Positions 24,830 through 48,042 of a stretch of DNA of 64,000 nucleotides are shown here, one piece after another (positions within the stretch are counted from its first letter, which is position 1; every line of letters begins with the position of its first letter). Under the pieces are notes generated by a model, which made no database searches, was not told the origin of the DNA, and saw nothing but the letters and a program-made list of their open reading frames with translations. Location of the stretch: positions 16,348,599 to 16,412,598 of the forward strand of contig VZDJ01007755.1 of the NCBI GenBank assembly GCA_008694505.1, given 5' to 3'. The translations under genes were made by a program, and so were the position numbers. This stretch comes from Cyanoderma ruficeps. Its lineage: Eukaryota; Chordata; Aves; Passeriformes; Timaliidae.

Positions 24830-25305
24830 TATCTTGCCCAGGCTGATATCTGCTTTGATATCTGTCCCCTAAGCCACATATTCTGTTTGCCTGCCGGCAA
24901 CAGGAGGGAGCCTCTACCCAGGGATGTAGCTGGACACAGTTTAATAAGCAGACAGGACAGATGGCAGCAATGGGGTGCAGGGCATGGCCAGACAAGGGTA
25001 CTGACTGGTCTCTTATATCCCTTTACTCTAGCCTACTCATTATCCTCCAAACGGCCACAATCCTTCCATTTTGCCACTTCTGATTCCTCCCCATAGCATC
25101 CTCCAATTTTGTTGCATACCAAGACGTTGTTGCCCTGCACCCCATAATGTGCCAAACCCCTCAGGTGAGCCTCTCCTGTTGTCTCACCCTGATGGATGCC
25201 ACCCTTGGCCCATGGGGCTAAGGGTTCCCTGGGACAGTCCGGCAAAGGGCAGAGAGGGATCATGTCCCCAGTGAGGTTATCAGGGTCTCCCTAACTTTTG
25301 CCTCA
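24830..25305 (-). mobile_element. Possible solo LTR of an endogenous retrovirus
   Basis: Read on the minus strand, the segment has the layout of a retroviral LTR: a G/C-rich U3-like part, TATAAG (25012-25017), then about 70 bases later ATTAAA (24940-24945) as a poly(A) signal in an R-like position, followed by a U5-like part. A possible TGTTG start lies near 25305-25313. No internal gag, pol or env sequence is adjacent, so if real it is a solo LTR. I found no convincing target-site duplication or CA end and do not recognise the family; both edges are approximate. Confidence 0.3.
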
Positions 25306-27279
25306 TAACAACACTAGGTCTGGCATATGAAAGCCTTTTTTGCCCTCTCAGGTTACTTTGAAGGCTTTGCTTAAGTGAAAGCAGAAATATATACAATCTT
25401 TGGATTTTAGGGGCTGCAGCTTTGTTGATACAACAACCGTGGGCTTGGTGGTGAGATCAGGACCGTCAAAAGCAGTGCAGCAATGAAAATAGGAAAGGGG
25501 AATGGTCAAAAAACACAACCAAAATACCTAATTGTACACATATAAGTAGTAAAAGAGGAAGATCTCAGAAGTGTTGGCAGTAGGCCAGGAAAACACTGGA
25601 ATTTCACATCTTGAAAATTCATCAAACCTCCCTGATATAGAGTTACGTGCAAGCCACTTCTGAGCAGTAAATGAGTCTGTATTATCCCAAAGCCTTAAAA
25701 AATTGAATAGGCTAGTGAGTGGGAGCTTGGAAATCCTCCCTGAAAAATTCTTACCTTCAGCTTCAGCCATGGCCAAGGAATAGCAGGTCTTTTATGGTTT
25801 TGATTTTTTTTTAGCTTTCAAAAATATGAGAGATGTGCAGAGCAGCAGATATTCTGCTTGAGGACTGGAGAGAAGGTAGCCACACTCATAATCACATTAT
25901 TTTATTTTTCTACACTCTGTCCTTGATATTTTTTCACTTGCATGACTTATTCTTGGCTACTATATAGCATAAATCTATACAAAAGATGCAGTTTGTCTGA
26001 GTGCTAAAAACACAGCAAAAGAAACAATAGGATTTAAAATTCAGTAAGCCAATTTGAAGCACTTGATTCAACAGCCACCCGTTGCACTATGGCACAAGGA
26101 AAGCTACCAGAGTAGGTCAATACAGATGGGTGAGTTTTGAAAGCTGCAGTGGAGTAGGCCAGGATCTGACCAAAATGGTCTTGGAGCTAATGTTAACATG
26201 CTTCTTTGAGAAGATGGAATATTTTCCCACAGAACTCCCTCCACGTGAGTTGCCCTCTGCCAGTTCTCCAACCAATATCCAAGCTTTCTACACTGGGATG
26301 TGAATTACAGCACCTTGCCTTCTGACTGCTGAACTCCATCACATTTTAGAGCATCTTGAGTCTCTTGCCCTTTGAAATGAGATCCTGTATTCAAAACCCT
26401 TCAAGTTAGTCTGAGCTGAAAGCCTGAATCCACAACTGTGGGAGAGGTGGGGAACTGTGAGGGAAAAGATTTCACCACCAGGAATGCAGGCCCTTGATGG
26501 CCCTTGGCAGGCAAGCATCGGTTTTGCTCCTGGAAATGGAAGTACATCTAGAACTTGGAAGAGCTGAGCAAAATAAAGCAGGGTGCTGCCTCTAGGTAGC
26601 AAATTAGAGTGGGAGAAAGAAGAAATTTTGGCTTTGGGAGTCTCCTGTGAGTCTCATAACTGCATATTGAAGGCAGTTGCCTCTAGAATGACTCTGTACT
26701 ACAGCTCATGGGTGTCTTTGCCGGGTGTAAAAGAGCTGCCATGGGTTTTGGGGACATGGCTGAGAGCCCCTAGAATAGGTCATGTCAAGTCTACAGACCC
26801 ATTTGGAATAATAATTTGTTGTCTCTCTGGGTAACAGATGCCTTAAATCTTACTGTTCCTATTCTCATGTCCTTCCCAGGTCAGTCCTAGGATAAGCAGA
26901 TTCTGCAGAAGTTTTCTTCTGAGAAAGCCCATGAGAGCTATTTTTATATATACTGAGATGGAAATTGTTCACATCGCAAAGGGAAATATATTTTAATAGC
27001 AATTGTTTCAGTGCCAGTTCACATTTGCTTTAACATAAATGTCTTTTTATAAATGAACCCAGTTCTGTGAGAAGATCTTACATGCAGTAACTTCAAAGAG
27101 CTGGCACAGCCTGGAGACCACCAGTCTCCACAGCACATACCTGTCTTTTAAAAGAAACATTTATCACATTTAATGACTTGTGAAGAAAGTCATATATTTC
27201 CACAATATTATATCAGAACAACATGGCCATTAAACGTCTTGACAGAATTTTCACAAAATTCTCCTTTGCTTATCCTTAG

Positions 27280-27336
27280 GGTGAAGAAGAGCTTTAACAA
27301 AGTCTTGGTGAGTGGCATTCTGGAGGAGCTTTACCA
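27280..27336 (+). other. Orphan exon-like segment (57 bp)
   Basis: A pyrimidine-rich tract ending in CTTATCCTTAG (AG at 27278-27279) is followed by 57 bases and then a consensus donor, GTAAGT, at 27337. One base in, the frame is open and reads VKKSFNKVLVSGILEELY; the other two frames stop early. The length is a multiple of three. The protein family is unknown to me. No partner exon was found on this strand, so it may be chance, a lncRNA exon or a relic. Confidence 0.25.
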
Positions 27337-30300
27337 GTAAGTGCCACCAATCCCAGACCTCCCTGGCTCAGTACTCTCTGTTAACCACAGCAGAAGATGG
27401 AGCAGATAAATGCAGTTCCTTTCTCAGGAATGCATAATACTTTTCCAGGATTGCTAAGAAAATATTCTCTGTCACTACTCAGAGGCTGAGGAATAAAAAA
27501 GGCTTTCTGACACCCCCCCTAAACAGTTAACTCTTCCAACACAAGTTTGAGAAGAAGAGAATCATATTTCCAATGATTTCCTGTGCGTCTCTATTACTGA
27601 CCAAAAAAGAAGCAGAGGGAAGTATGGCTAAAAAAACATTCTTTGCAACTTTTTACATTTCTTTTTTTCCTTGCCTAAGTGTCAAATTATTAGGATTAAA
27701 CTTCAAAAGTCCCATTGGTTTCTCTGAATGGTTTGCCAAGCATTTAATGATCTATTAGCAATTAATGGAGTGTGCTTGGCAGGCTAGCAAGCTGGAAAGT
27801 ATTCATTTCATATCCAGCAAGCAAAATACTTTAGAGACACATATAAAGAGCACAGTGATTTCAGAGAGGGTTGTCATGATGAGTTTGAGTTTCTTGCCTG
27901 CTTCTATTAATTTGACAGTAATGATATAAGTTCAGTTCTAGGGCAGAGTGAAATACTTCAAGAAGTCTAATATTTCAAACCCAATTATTTTTGATTTCAT
28001 TTAATGGAAATTTTTGCCATTTTGTTCCGAAGTGCACGACTACTACAATTTGAGATGCAGGATATTTCCGTAGAATAGAAATAAAAAATTAGATTTTCTG
28101 ACTTGCAGCTATTAGCATTTTAGTTCTAATTATATTCATCTTTACATTTTTGTGAGAGAGTACCTGTATTTTTGCAACTGGCTTAAGTAAAAGAAAATTT
28201 GAATTAAAATAATTGCCCCTTCTAGGACATCTGTTCAACATTAAAAGAGTATCAACTCATTATCTGATACACATTATCCAAGATAATGTTAGCTTTTTTT
28301 TTCATTTTATGCTTCTTTTCAATTGCAGTTTAAATTCCCAAGCTTTCTGAAATGGTGAGTCATTAGGAATGTAATTTCAAAGACTGTATTTAATCTCTTT
28401 ATCTTTTCCCACAACTGATTTACCCAAGGGCACAAGTAAAGCACACAAAACATATTCCTAAAGGCCCCTAAATTGTTATTTCTTTCTTATCTAGCTTTAT
28501 TTTATTCTCACTTTAGTTAAAACTGTTCTAAAAAGACTCATAGAGTTGGTAATTATGACTGTGAGGGGATTGAGTGGCTTTTATCACCATATGGATTTGA
28601 GCTGACGACTAGATCTGAATTTTGTCTCCTCTGTTTCTTGTTTCATGTGTGTCTGATCCACAGCACTGGGTCCTGTCTATTCTTACTGGCTTTGGAATAC
28701 AGGCATATGAATATTTTGTCCTTTGAATCATTACATTTTTTTTTCTTAAAGCATTATCCGCATGAAATTGTTGTCTTAAGTAGGAACCATGCCAAGTAAG
28801 GTATTAAGTAACCGAAAATAAATTAATTCAAAACAGTTATTAAAGTTAGTGACTATCAAAAATGGAAAAAAAACCCACAAAAAACACCAAATAGACCACT
28901 TAGAAATAAGAAAGGGGGGGGGAAGGAGATCTTCTGTATTTCCAAATTGTTGTTAATATTATATTTATTCTGGTACAGTACCTGAAATATATTAATGTGC
29001 ATCATCACCACATGTGTGTAATATCTTTGTAGTGGTGGAATGGTGTGGAATAGATGTGGACATGGAACTCCTCCTGCAATTATTTCTGGGGATATTTTCC
29101 TCACTTTTCTTGTCTGAATATGTCATGTATGTCACCAGTTTGTAGCAATTTTGTTGATGCATTGGTTAGTTCCAAGTGCAGTCACTTACCGGCGCAGAAA
29201 GTGTGTGCTAAATGTTACCATCCTGATTCGGTAACATGTTCTAGTTTGAGCATGCCTTCCCAATAAACACACACATTTAGCTTCAATCAGCTTTCCCATC
29301 TGTAATGAAAAAAACCTTTCTTCCATGTTGACCTTAAGGTCCAACTAATTTTCCTAACGAGATGCCAAACAGGAGCCCTGGCTATAAGTGAGACTTATAA
29401 GCCTTGTTCATGGCTGCAGCTGGAATGCACACAAAAGCCACCCAAGGACAAGCTGTCTTCAAATGTCCTTCTCCAACTTCCTGCTGGGCAGGGTTATCTC
29501 CCACCATTGCGGAGTGCGGGGGGCAGACCTCTCTGCCCTTGACTGGAGGCTCTCTTCACAATGAACGCGATACAGTAACTCCTCCCAGACCCCAGGAGGT
29601 CCATGTGGCTCTGCTGTGATGGTGCTTGCACCTCGGGCACTGTGCCCAGGATGCCAAATGTCCAGCCATAGATGTATCCTAAAAGATACTCTAAAGAGGA
29701 GGAGTAGCTTTTAAAAGAGTGGGATGAGACACAAGACAATTGCAATTTAGAAAAAAATATTTCATACTGATCGTTGAGGGGAGATTTATATATATTATTT
29801 ATATATATTTAGAGGAATCATAATTTTGAACTTGATGGTCAAAATGAATTGTGTATTTTTATAGCACATCCTTGCTCTAAGATGCAACAACCCAAACTGT
29901 ACTATCACTTTGTAACCTGTAAAATAATTCACAGAGGACAACATTGTTTTTATCATCTTCAGCACATAATTTTTTAATTTGGTGACATACAGGAATATCG
30001 ACTGCAATGCACAGACTAAAGAAGCAAGATGAATTCTGAGGAAAACACTCCAAATTTCAGGTTTTATTGAAACAAAGTAAACCTAAAGTAAACATGGTCT
30101 GTCTTCCAATGAGGTAAACCTTGGGCTTATTTCTGCAGTGTCTTGCTCCCTTTCCTTCATAGTTAGGTATTCATACTTGTACACAGAGCACACTCCTGGA
30201 AACTTTATGCTCTGTGCAGGTACACAACAAAGACAGACTATGTAGAGACCAAGCAGTCTTTCTACACTAAGAGACACACAGGACAAAGGAAGTGTCAGCT

Positions 30301-33300
30301 TCTTCTCCCAAATGCTCCACAACTGATTTATTTGACACAGCAGACCCCTTCCCTTGAGGATCAGGTCTGATGTTTATTATTTCTAAAAACAGGAGTTCAC
30401 TGATACCCCATGATGTACCACCAACAAGAACCCCATTACTCTCTTCTGCTCTCTCCTCTGTTCTTCCCTGGCCTATGATTTTTCTGCTCTTGTAATGTTT
30501 TTTCTTTTGACAGGAGTTCCTCATTATCAGCAAACAGACATAGTTTTCCTTCTGCTTCATTAGAGACAAGGCATTCATCCTTTCTGCATGAGAAAGGCAA
30601 ACTTCAAAAGCACAACAAATTAAAAGTAACTAGCAACCAAGTTGGCCTCATAGGCAGCACAGGAAACGGCTTGCCTGAGGGCATTTTACCAATCATCTGA
30701 CTTCTGTGCTCCAAGCAGTCTAAAAAAACTTTATTTTTGATCAAAGGCTTCCTTCTCATGCCGAGATTGTTTGCAGAGTGGACAGATAACACTTCAGGAG
30801 TGCTAGAGCCATGACTTTGCCATCTTTACATTTTTGGGAATGACACTAAGCCACCAGCTTGAAGTTGTGCAGTTGTTGGGTCCACACAGTGGGTGTCACA
30901 GGCTGGAATACATGCTAAGAATCACTAGGAATGTGCTGTATTCCAGCAGGCCATAAGCTCAACTGGAACCCAAGAGGTTTACCCTGATCTGAGTTCAGAA
31001 AAAGTGACTTACAGAAGCCCACTCCAGTTTTCAACCCATTCTGGGGAGAGTTGGTTTTGATGCTGTTGAATGGATGAGTTTCTAGCTATTACTGTTTCTT
31101 TGGGGGTACGACATGAATGTCAAGTCTTCAATCTTTTACAGTCATGACTAATCTTGTATCAATATTTATTTACATAACTGCCAGATGCACAAATCCTAGC
31201 ATCAATTACTAAGTTTTCCCTTATCTCATAAAATGAGGAGAGGCAGCATGAATTCTAAGATGTAGTCCCAGACTAGGACAGGAAACTAGAAGACAGCTGT
31301 GGCTATCCTGGCTGTTCTGCCAGATGGTGGATGCATGACCCAATAGACACTGCTGTTCAGAGATTCCCATTTGGATGCTCATATTTTAATACACCTGAAG
31401 AAATTTCTCCCACTCTCAACTTCTGAGTAATGCCTTCAGGTGAGAAGCCATTGAATATTTGGCTCACAAACATTGGTTTTAATCCCAATCTCCTCCAAAG
31501 ACAGAAACCTACTACAGCTTATAGTTTTTATCTGAGTTTTTTTCCCCACTGCCAACAGATGTGGAAAACTCAAATCTCAAAGAGCACAGACCACTCACCT
31601 TGACAGCGCAGCTGACTGCAATTACAATATGCTGCCATGCCACAAAGAGGACAAAGATAGCCAATATGTATAAATGTAACAATATTTAAAGTGATTTTTT
31701 TAGCAGACTTTCCTTGCTGGCTCCAATTGCCTCCCTTTTTTTCTTCCATTCTTTCTGGGCAAAAGGTACATATTATTCCAAGAGTGTGTTAAAAATGCAG
31801 ATAAGTCATAATTAGAAGCTTCTGCAAATAGAAATATTTAACACTTTAAAAATTTATAAATTTCCATAATCTTTTTGGTACACACAGGTTACTTAGACTT
31901 CTGGTATTTCTTTATTGTTTTAGGAGTAGAAATCAGTCTGTTTCTATTCTAGTTTCTCAATTTTTACAATTGAACTCTTGCTTTTCAAGATGAAGCAAAA
32001 TAGTTTTTTTGGCATTAGAAGAGCTAGACAAGAGATCTACAATTTTAAAATCAATTTAAATCTTATGAAATTGGCCAACTATCAAAGGGTAAGAGTGATT
32101 TTACAGTTTTAAGCTCAAAAGCAGTTCCTTACTGTCCTCTAGTGGAGCAGTAATACCCTCATAGACACCATCTGCTCCTTCTTGTAACTGCAGTCCTTTG
32201 AAGCAATCCTTGCTATTTCCACACTTTATGACTTTATCATCATCCATCACATCCTTTCTTTCTTGTGAAGGGGTTCTGGTCTGCAATTTCCCCCCTCTTT
32301 ACATCCCAGTTCCACTTGCTCAGTGAGTACTTTAACAGGCTTCTCCCTCCACCTTTTCTCAGAACACAAACAGGCTGAATATTAATCCCACTGTAATGTC
32401 TTACGTACCTTTAAATAGGCATCCTCTAGGACAGAACTTCTTTTGCACCATGACAAGTTGTGAGCTGTCAGATAAATCATACTTTGACACCTTCAAAGTA
32501 TCTAAAAGGCCATCAGAACAGCAGCTGTAAAAAGTGTCATCTTTTCACATTGTATTTATAACGGTTTGAAAATCTTGTTTGTTGTACTCCTATCAATTAG
32601 CCCAGTTCCCATGACTCCATAACTCATCAGGCTGTAGCCTCTCTGATGTCCTTGGAATCTTTTTTAAAGCCTCAAGGCAGAATTGTTACTTTGTTCTCCT
32701 TGACCACCACAGCTGGTTTCAGTGGCATGTTCCATGCTAGAGTGAGGGACTAAGCAGTTTCTTCTCACCTTCCAACCCATGGGAGCAGGCTCCAATCCTG
32801 TCCACTGGCCAACACCCTCACCATTTACCTTTCCTGCCACTTCAGCTCCCAACAGCGCTGCAAAGAAAGGCTCTCTGGCACTTCCATAATGAACATTGCT
32901 GTAAAAATCCCATCTTTTCTTGCCATCTTACCTTTAAATGTTCCCATTATTGTTTGATCTTTTATGTTACCTTTCACTTTTCCTGATAAAGTTTGTTCTG
33001 GTAGTTCTTAAAATAGGATTTATAGTTATTTCTTTCAGAAACTTTCTCAAAAGCCTACTTCATAGCAAAATTTACATTTGGTAAGTTGCAATGTGCTTCC
33101 ACTTTTCTCTTGGTGGACATAGTTTCTACTGTGTAAAGACTCTCCCTAGATAAAAGCAGTCTCCTACCTACCCTACTTATCTTGTTGAAAACTTCTTTTC
33201 CAATAGATAAATGCTTATTCAGAGCATGTAATAGTTCTTCTAAAATAATTTTCAAGATACCTGCATGAATTCCACTTTTTGGCAGCACCTGTTAATTTTT

Positions 33301-34298
33301 TTTTCAATTAAAAAAAAATCAGGAAACCAGACTTACTTTGCCATGGGTTCTTTGACTGCCTACTCCAAGAAATGATTTCACAGTGTTGTATACATTTATT
33401 GTCAGCATGTATCAGTACATATGGGAATGACTAAAGACTTTCATTGTTTTTCGGTTTATGCCTTTGGCATTCCTTAGGATACACTCCTGTGAAATGCTGA
33501 AGTAAGTAAACCAACTAAGCAGGTAGATGGGGACAGTGCCTACTGTTATACTTTCTTCTACTTTTTTGCAAGGCCTGTCATTTCAACCTAGAAGGATTTT
33601 GTCACTTAGTGTTACAGTTAAATTGATCACATTTGTTCTTGGGCCTACGCTACAACCTCTCCACCAGCAGAACTTGCCACCATCCCTATCTAAATACAGC
33701 TGAATTTAAATGGTCCTATCCACCAAATTTTTAAATATATTTTTATGCCCATACATAAAGTGCAAGAATAGAAATTATGGATACATTTTATATATATAAG
33801 TATATACAGATAAACCCCCAGATGTATCTGTACTTTCTATTATTTTATTTTTACCTAAGGCATTTGAATAGTTGCTTGTTTTATGATCTCTTTTTGAGAG
33901 GTTGAACCCAACTCTGTAGCTTCTTTATTCCTAAGGATCTTATGGGGATCTCTGTCTTGCCTGCCTAAGCAGGTAGCACTCTGCCTCTCTCATACTGTAT
34001 GATCTTACTTCCCCAATGCAAGTGTGGAAATATATCCCCAGCTACAAAAGATTAATTGAAAATATCTCTGGAGAATCCTTTCTAATCTAGGTGATGACTA
34101 CTGCTGTCCACTAGGAGAACTATGGGCAAAGCTGTCACCCAAATTTAGAAATAATAATGCTTATCTCTATCAACAAATGAGATGTATATGCAAAAAGATT
34201 TCCAGGAAAAAATAAAAAGAATATTAGATATTCTAATTTAAACACTGAGGAAAATATGGTGTTATACATTTAACACCAGAATTGAAGAAAGACATTTA

Positions 34299-34363
34299 CA
34301 CACCTCCAAACTATGAACAGTAAAAAAAACCCTGGTTTTCACACCTCCAAACTATGAACAGTA
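34299..34363. repeat. 24-bp direct repeat next to the RBBP8 3' end
   Basis: The same 24 bases (CACACCTCCAAACTATGAAC followed by AGTA) occur at 34299-34322 and 34340-34363, identical and 17 bases apart. They lie just past the predicted RBBP8 poly(A) signal. Confidence 0.9.
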
Positions 34364-34369
34364 GACACA

Positions 34370-34863
34370 TTTCATACTTAATACAGCTTTATTCCAAGTA
34401 GATACAACCATTTTTGCAACAAGAGAAAAGAAATACAAGAAAATCCAGAGCAAAATAAAAGCACCCTAGAAAATTGTTATTTCTGTTCCCACTGACAGAC
34501 ATTTACCCTTACAAGAACAACTGATTTCAGAGACTTTAAAGAGGTAACTCACTGACACAAAGTTTAGACAGGAATTGCTGGAATATCAGCTGCTGGCCTT
34601 AAAGAAAAGTAGAAGACTTGTCTGACAGGTGCAAAAACGAATACAAAATGTATTAACACAATATGAAACAACCATACATTAAATAGTTTTGTTTCCGGGT
34701 ACATCAGCCTTGCAAATGAATTTTATAAAACTTACATATTCAATTAAACAATTTATCTATCATTGTGGAAAACACAGTTCTTTATTTCAAGTTTATATTA
34801 ACTATAAATATCTACAGACAGGAAAGACACACTTTAGGCTGGCACTCCTTACTTCCCCATCCT
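34370..34863 (-). other. RBBP8: RBBP8 3' UTR with poly(A) signals
   Basis: On the minus strand AATAAA occurs at 34791-34796, about 70 bases after the stop, and at 34388-34393, about 470 bases after it. The distal one would give a 3' UTR of about 490 bases. Which is used cannot be told from sequence; the UTR end at about 34370 is an estimate. Confidence 0.55.
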
Positions 34864-42306
<7,443 letters not shown>

Positions 42307-42459
42307 CCTTTAGTTTCTTGCTTGCTGCTGTTATTCCCTTATCCTGCTCTTCATCATGAAGAGTTTCTTTTTCATCACATGCAGAAGGACTATCTTCTGG
42401 TAAGCAGGATTGATATTCTTCATGGGTTGTCTGATCAAACAGATCTGTTATTTCTCCTC
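42307..42459 (-). CDS. RBBP8: RBBP8 coding exon 13
   Basis: Fifty codons beginning GEITDLFDQTTHEEYQSCLP and ending SKKLK. It matches the human segment around [20 protein letters not shown]; the part after SCL is acidic and poorly conserved, as usual in this family. The acceptor is TAATAACAG and the donor GTGGGA, a non-consensus but valid GT. The phases (two bases in, one base out) fit both neighbours. Confidence 0.94.
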
Positions 42460-45882
<3,423 letters not shown>

Positions 45883-46009
45883 CTTGCTCATTTTGCTGTG
45901 CTTTACTTTTTGATTGTCTACAAGGGTTTGGTTGAAGTACAGATGCTGGTTCAGACTCTCCATGTCCTGTCCTTGTTCTCTTTCTATTTGGTACATGGCC
46001 ACTGGCAAC
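45883..46009 (-). CDS. RBBP8: RBBP8 coding exon 10
   Basis: Forty-two codons: VASGHVPNRKRTRTGHGESE, PASVLQPNPCRQSKSKAQQN, EQ, plus one base. The block ASVLQPNPCR matches human ASVLQLNPCR; the rest is divergent, as expected for this disordered region. One alternative frame is also open but lacks this match. The acceptor is TTGTTAG and the donor GTAACT. Confidence 0.92.
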
Positions 46010-46093
46010 CTAACAACATATTGCAATTTTACTATTTCCCAAAACTTAAATAAAATACTTCAAAGGAGAAGAAAAAGAGCCAGAAAAACATAC

Positions 46094-46979
46094 CTTTACA
46101 TCATCAAAAAGTTCCTCAGTCTCTGCAGAACTCGGCAGTGGTGCAAATTTGAAGGGAGGAACTTCTTCTTTCATTGGGATCTGGTTTTTCCTGTCAGGGA
46201 ATGTTTTTCCCAGCATTGCCTCTTGTACGTAGGATTCCTCTTGTAAATCTCTGCCAAACAAACAGTTCTCATTGTTGGCATTTTGTACGGATAAGGAACC
46301 TTCAGGAATGGTCTTCCCCATGTGCGACAAAATGTCATGCAGAGTCACTTGCTTCAGTCTATTTTTATATGTCTCCTGACTTCCTTGCTTTTTCTCTTGC
46401 CCATGAACTCCAGAGAAGCGATCAGACAGATCCAAGGGCTTGTCACCTGCATGTTCCCCATTCACCTGCTGACCATCGGATCGAAAGGGCGCAGAGCTCT
46501 CTTTGCTGAATGACGTTTTCTCACAGCTAACTGCAAGATCATCTTCAGCCTTCTTTCTCTTAGCACACCTGCCTTCTAGCTGCTTCTGGTACACAGAAAG
46601 GACGTCACTATTGAGCACCTCATTTTTAGCTGTGCAGGTGTTTCCAACACAGGTTACAGCCTCATTAGAATTCTTTTTCACAACCATTTGTCTGTGGGCA
46701 GAGGCCTGGCTGATAACTGAGTTGATTTCTGTCCCAAGATTCAGCGGCGCAACAAAAGCAACATCTTCAGATTTTGATCTACTTTTATGAGATCTGGAAT
46801 TGGATGGATTGTTGAAGAGGTTGGTTTTGAGATGAGGCTTCAATCCTGAATCTAAAATACAAGGAGCACGAACTGTACTGGAGTTGTTCTTCACGCTGCT
46901 AGAAGCTCCAAATACAGGAGAAGCTACCCGAGAATCCCAGTCATCATGTGGTGGAGTGATATGAGATGGATCTGAAATA
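46094..46979 (-). CDS. RBBP8: RBBP8 coding exon 9 (large central exon; SPVF, PLDLS)
   Basis: The largest exon: 295 codons after one base, ending in phase 0 at GTATGT. It encodes the disordered middle of CtIP. SPVF at 46910-46921 (RVASPVFGA) is the BRCA1-BRCT binding site, human S327. PLDLS at 46424-46438 (KPLDLSDRF) is the CtBP-binding motif. KRKKAEDD around 46535-46570 is a basic cluster, and RLKQVTLHDIL matches human KFRQVTLYEAL. Part of the exon, coding LNLGTEINSVISQASAHRQM and on to NSNEAVT, has partial copies in exon 8 and in intron 11-12. The start at 46979 was chosen over a second AG at 46972 because only the former fits the phase of exon 8. Confidence 0.94.
46650..46744 (-). repeat. 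RBBP8: RBBP8 exon 9 segment with two partial copies elsewhere
   Basis: Bases 46650-46693 match intron positions 43594-43637 (41 of 44). Bases 46701-46744 match exon 8 positions 47987-48027: GAGGCCTGGCT, one mismatch, ATAACTG, and AAGATTCAG at the far end. All three are in the same orientation. In protein terms exon 8 has LNLPLANTVMSQAS where exon 9 has LNLGTEINSVISQAS. Confidence 0.75.
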
Positions 46980-47914
46980 CTGAATACAATGAGGCGTGAG
47001 AGATTTTTCTAGTGTACAGATGGAAAGAGAGAAAATTATATTAAAAAAATATATAATGTCTCCTATTGCTGATCTGCTTTAAAGTTGTGTGAGTTGCTAG
47101 TATTAAGTGAGAACAGAAGGAAAAACAAAAATTAACCTACTCTAGGGATAGGTACTGTTGCACTTAAGAGCTGTACAAGGCAAATAAAATACAGATCTCG
47201 TCCTTCACTTTGGTGTGTGGTGTGAAATTCTGTTCCACGTTCAACTGAGAACCAAGGACAGAGCCAAGCCTGCCTAATTATCTCCTCTATCCAAGAACTC
47301 CCTACCCTTCAGGGCAATGAAGAAGAGTGAGAATGGTTGCAATAGGAGCCTACTTAGGTTCTTGTATAGATCTTAAAACCACAACAGATTCTCAAAGCTT
47401 CTGCAAGTGAATGAAAGAAGTGCAAGCTTCTTTCAGGTACTGTTTTTTTTACCTGTCACCAACAAAACATACATTCAAGATGACAAATAGGGACAGAAAA
47501 ACCAGTTTAGACCACAATATCCTGAGCAGAGTGGGAAGGGCAACAGTCAATTAGTTTGACACCTAATCAGAACAATAGGATCCTTCTTGCATTCCAGCTC
47601 CAGGCCCACTATCCTCAAAGTTATGGGCTTCAGAAGATACCTTGCAACAATGAGAAGTTAGAAAAGAAGGGACTGTGTACACAAGAAGCCCAAACCAGAA
47701 GTCTGTGAATTAAGTAAAAGTCTACAGTTTTGCATTCTATCAGTTTTTTTGCTTTTCGTGTTATTTACTTCAAAGAAATCCCTCTGATATGAAAATACTT
47801 ATTTTCATTTCTATGCCTTTAAAGCAAAATGCTGCAAGGTTTGGAATTCTATGAAGACCAAAACTTCTATAAGCTTGCTTAAATCAATACTATTATAACT
47901 GAGAGGAAACACAC
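46980..47914 (-). other. RBBP8: RBBP8 intron 8-9
   Basis: About 0.9 kb of intron with no recognised repeat or exon. Confidence 0.75.
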
Positions 47915-48042
47915 CCTAAATTGTTGTCTTCATTTCTTGATTCAGAAGCTGGATGTTTTCTTGAGTCTTCAGACTGTATGCTCTCTGAGGCCTGGCTCAT
48001 AACTGTATTAGCGAGGGGAAGATTCAGTACACTCTGGGACTC
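47915..48042 (-). CDS. RBBP8: RBBP8 coding exon 8
   Basis: Forty-two codons plus two bases: ESQSVLNLPLANTVMSQASE, SIQSEDSRKHPASESRNEDN, NL. It aligns loosely with the human region before TPPQEELPTRVSSPVF (SRKHPASESRNED against KKQPFEESTRNTED). The acceptor CCACTTGCAAG and the donor GTGTGT are both weaker than average, but the phases fit both neighbours exactly. It shares a short repeat with exon 9. Confidence 0.85.

Larger units (their letters stand above)
25306..34370. other. Intergenic DNA between CABLES1 and RBBP8, part 3
   Basis: No gene is recognised. The sequence is largely A/T-rich, with a locally G/C-richer patch around 29400-29660. The most gene-like signal is a 57-base segment at 27280-27336 flanked by good splice signals on the plus strand. 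A GTTACC...GGTAAC inverted repeat lies near 29214-29237. Open frames are all at most about 103 codons and lack family resemblance. Confidence 0.55.

Noticed and set aside
46174..46790. Plus-strand frames of 60-111 codons opposite RBBP8 exon 9
   Set aside because: They are antisense shadows of the large RBBP8 exon, whose minus-strand product is identified by SPVF, PLDLS and alignment.
46971..46979. Alternative acceptor for RBBP8 exon 9 (AG at 46973-46972)
   Set aside because: It would need an incoming phase of 1, but exon 8 ends with two bases of a codon. Use of the upstream AG keeps the frame.
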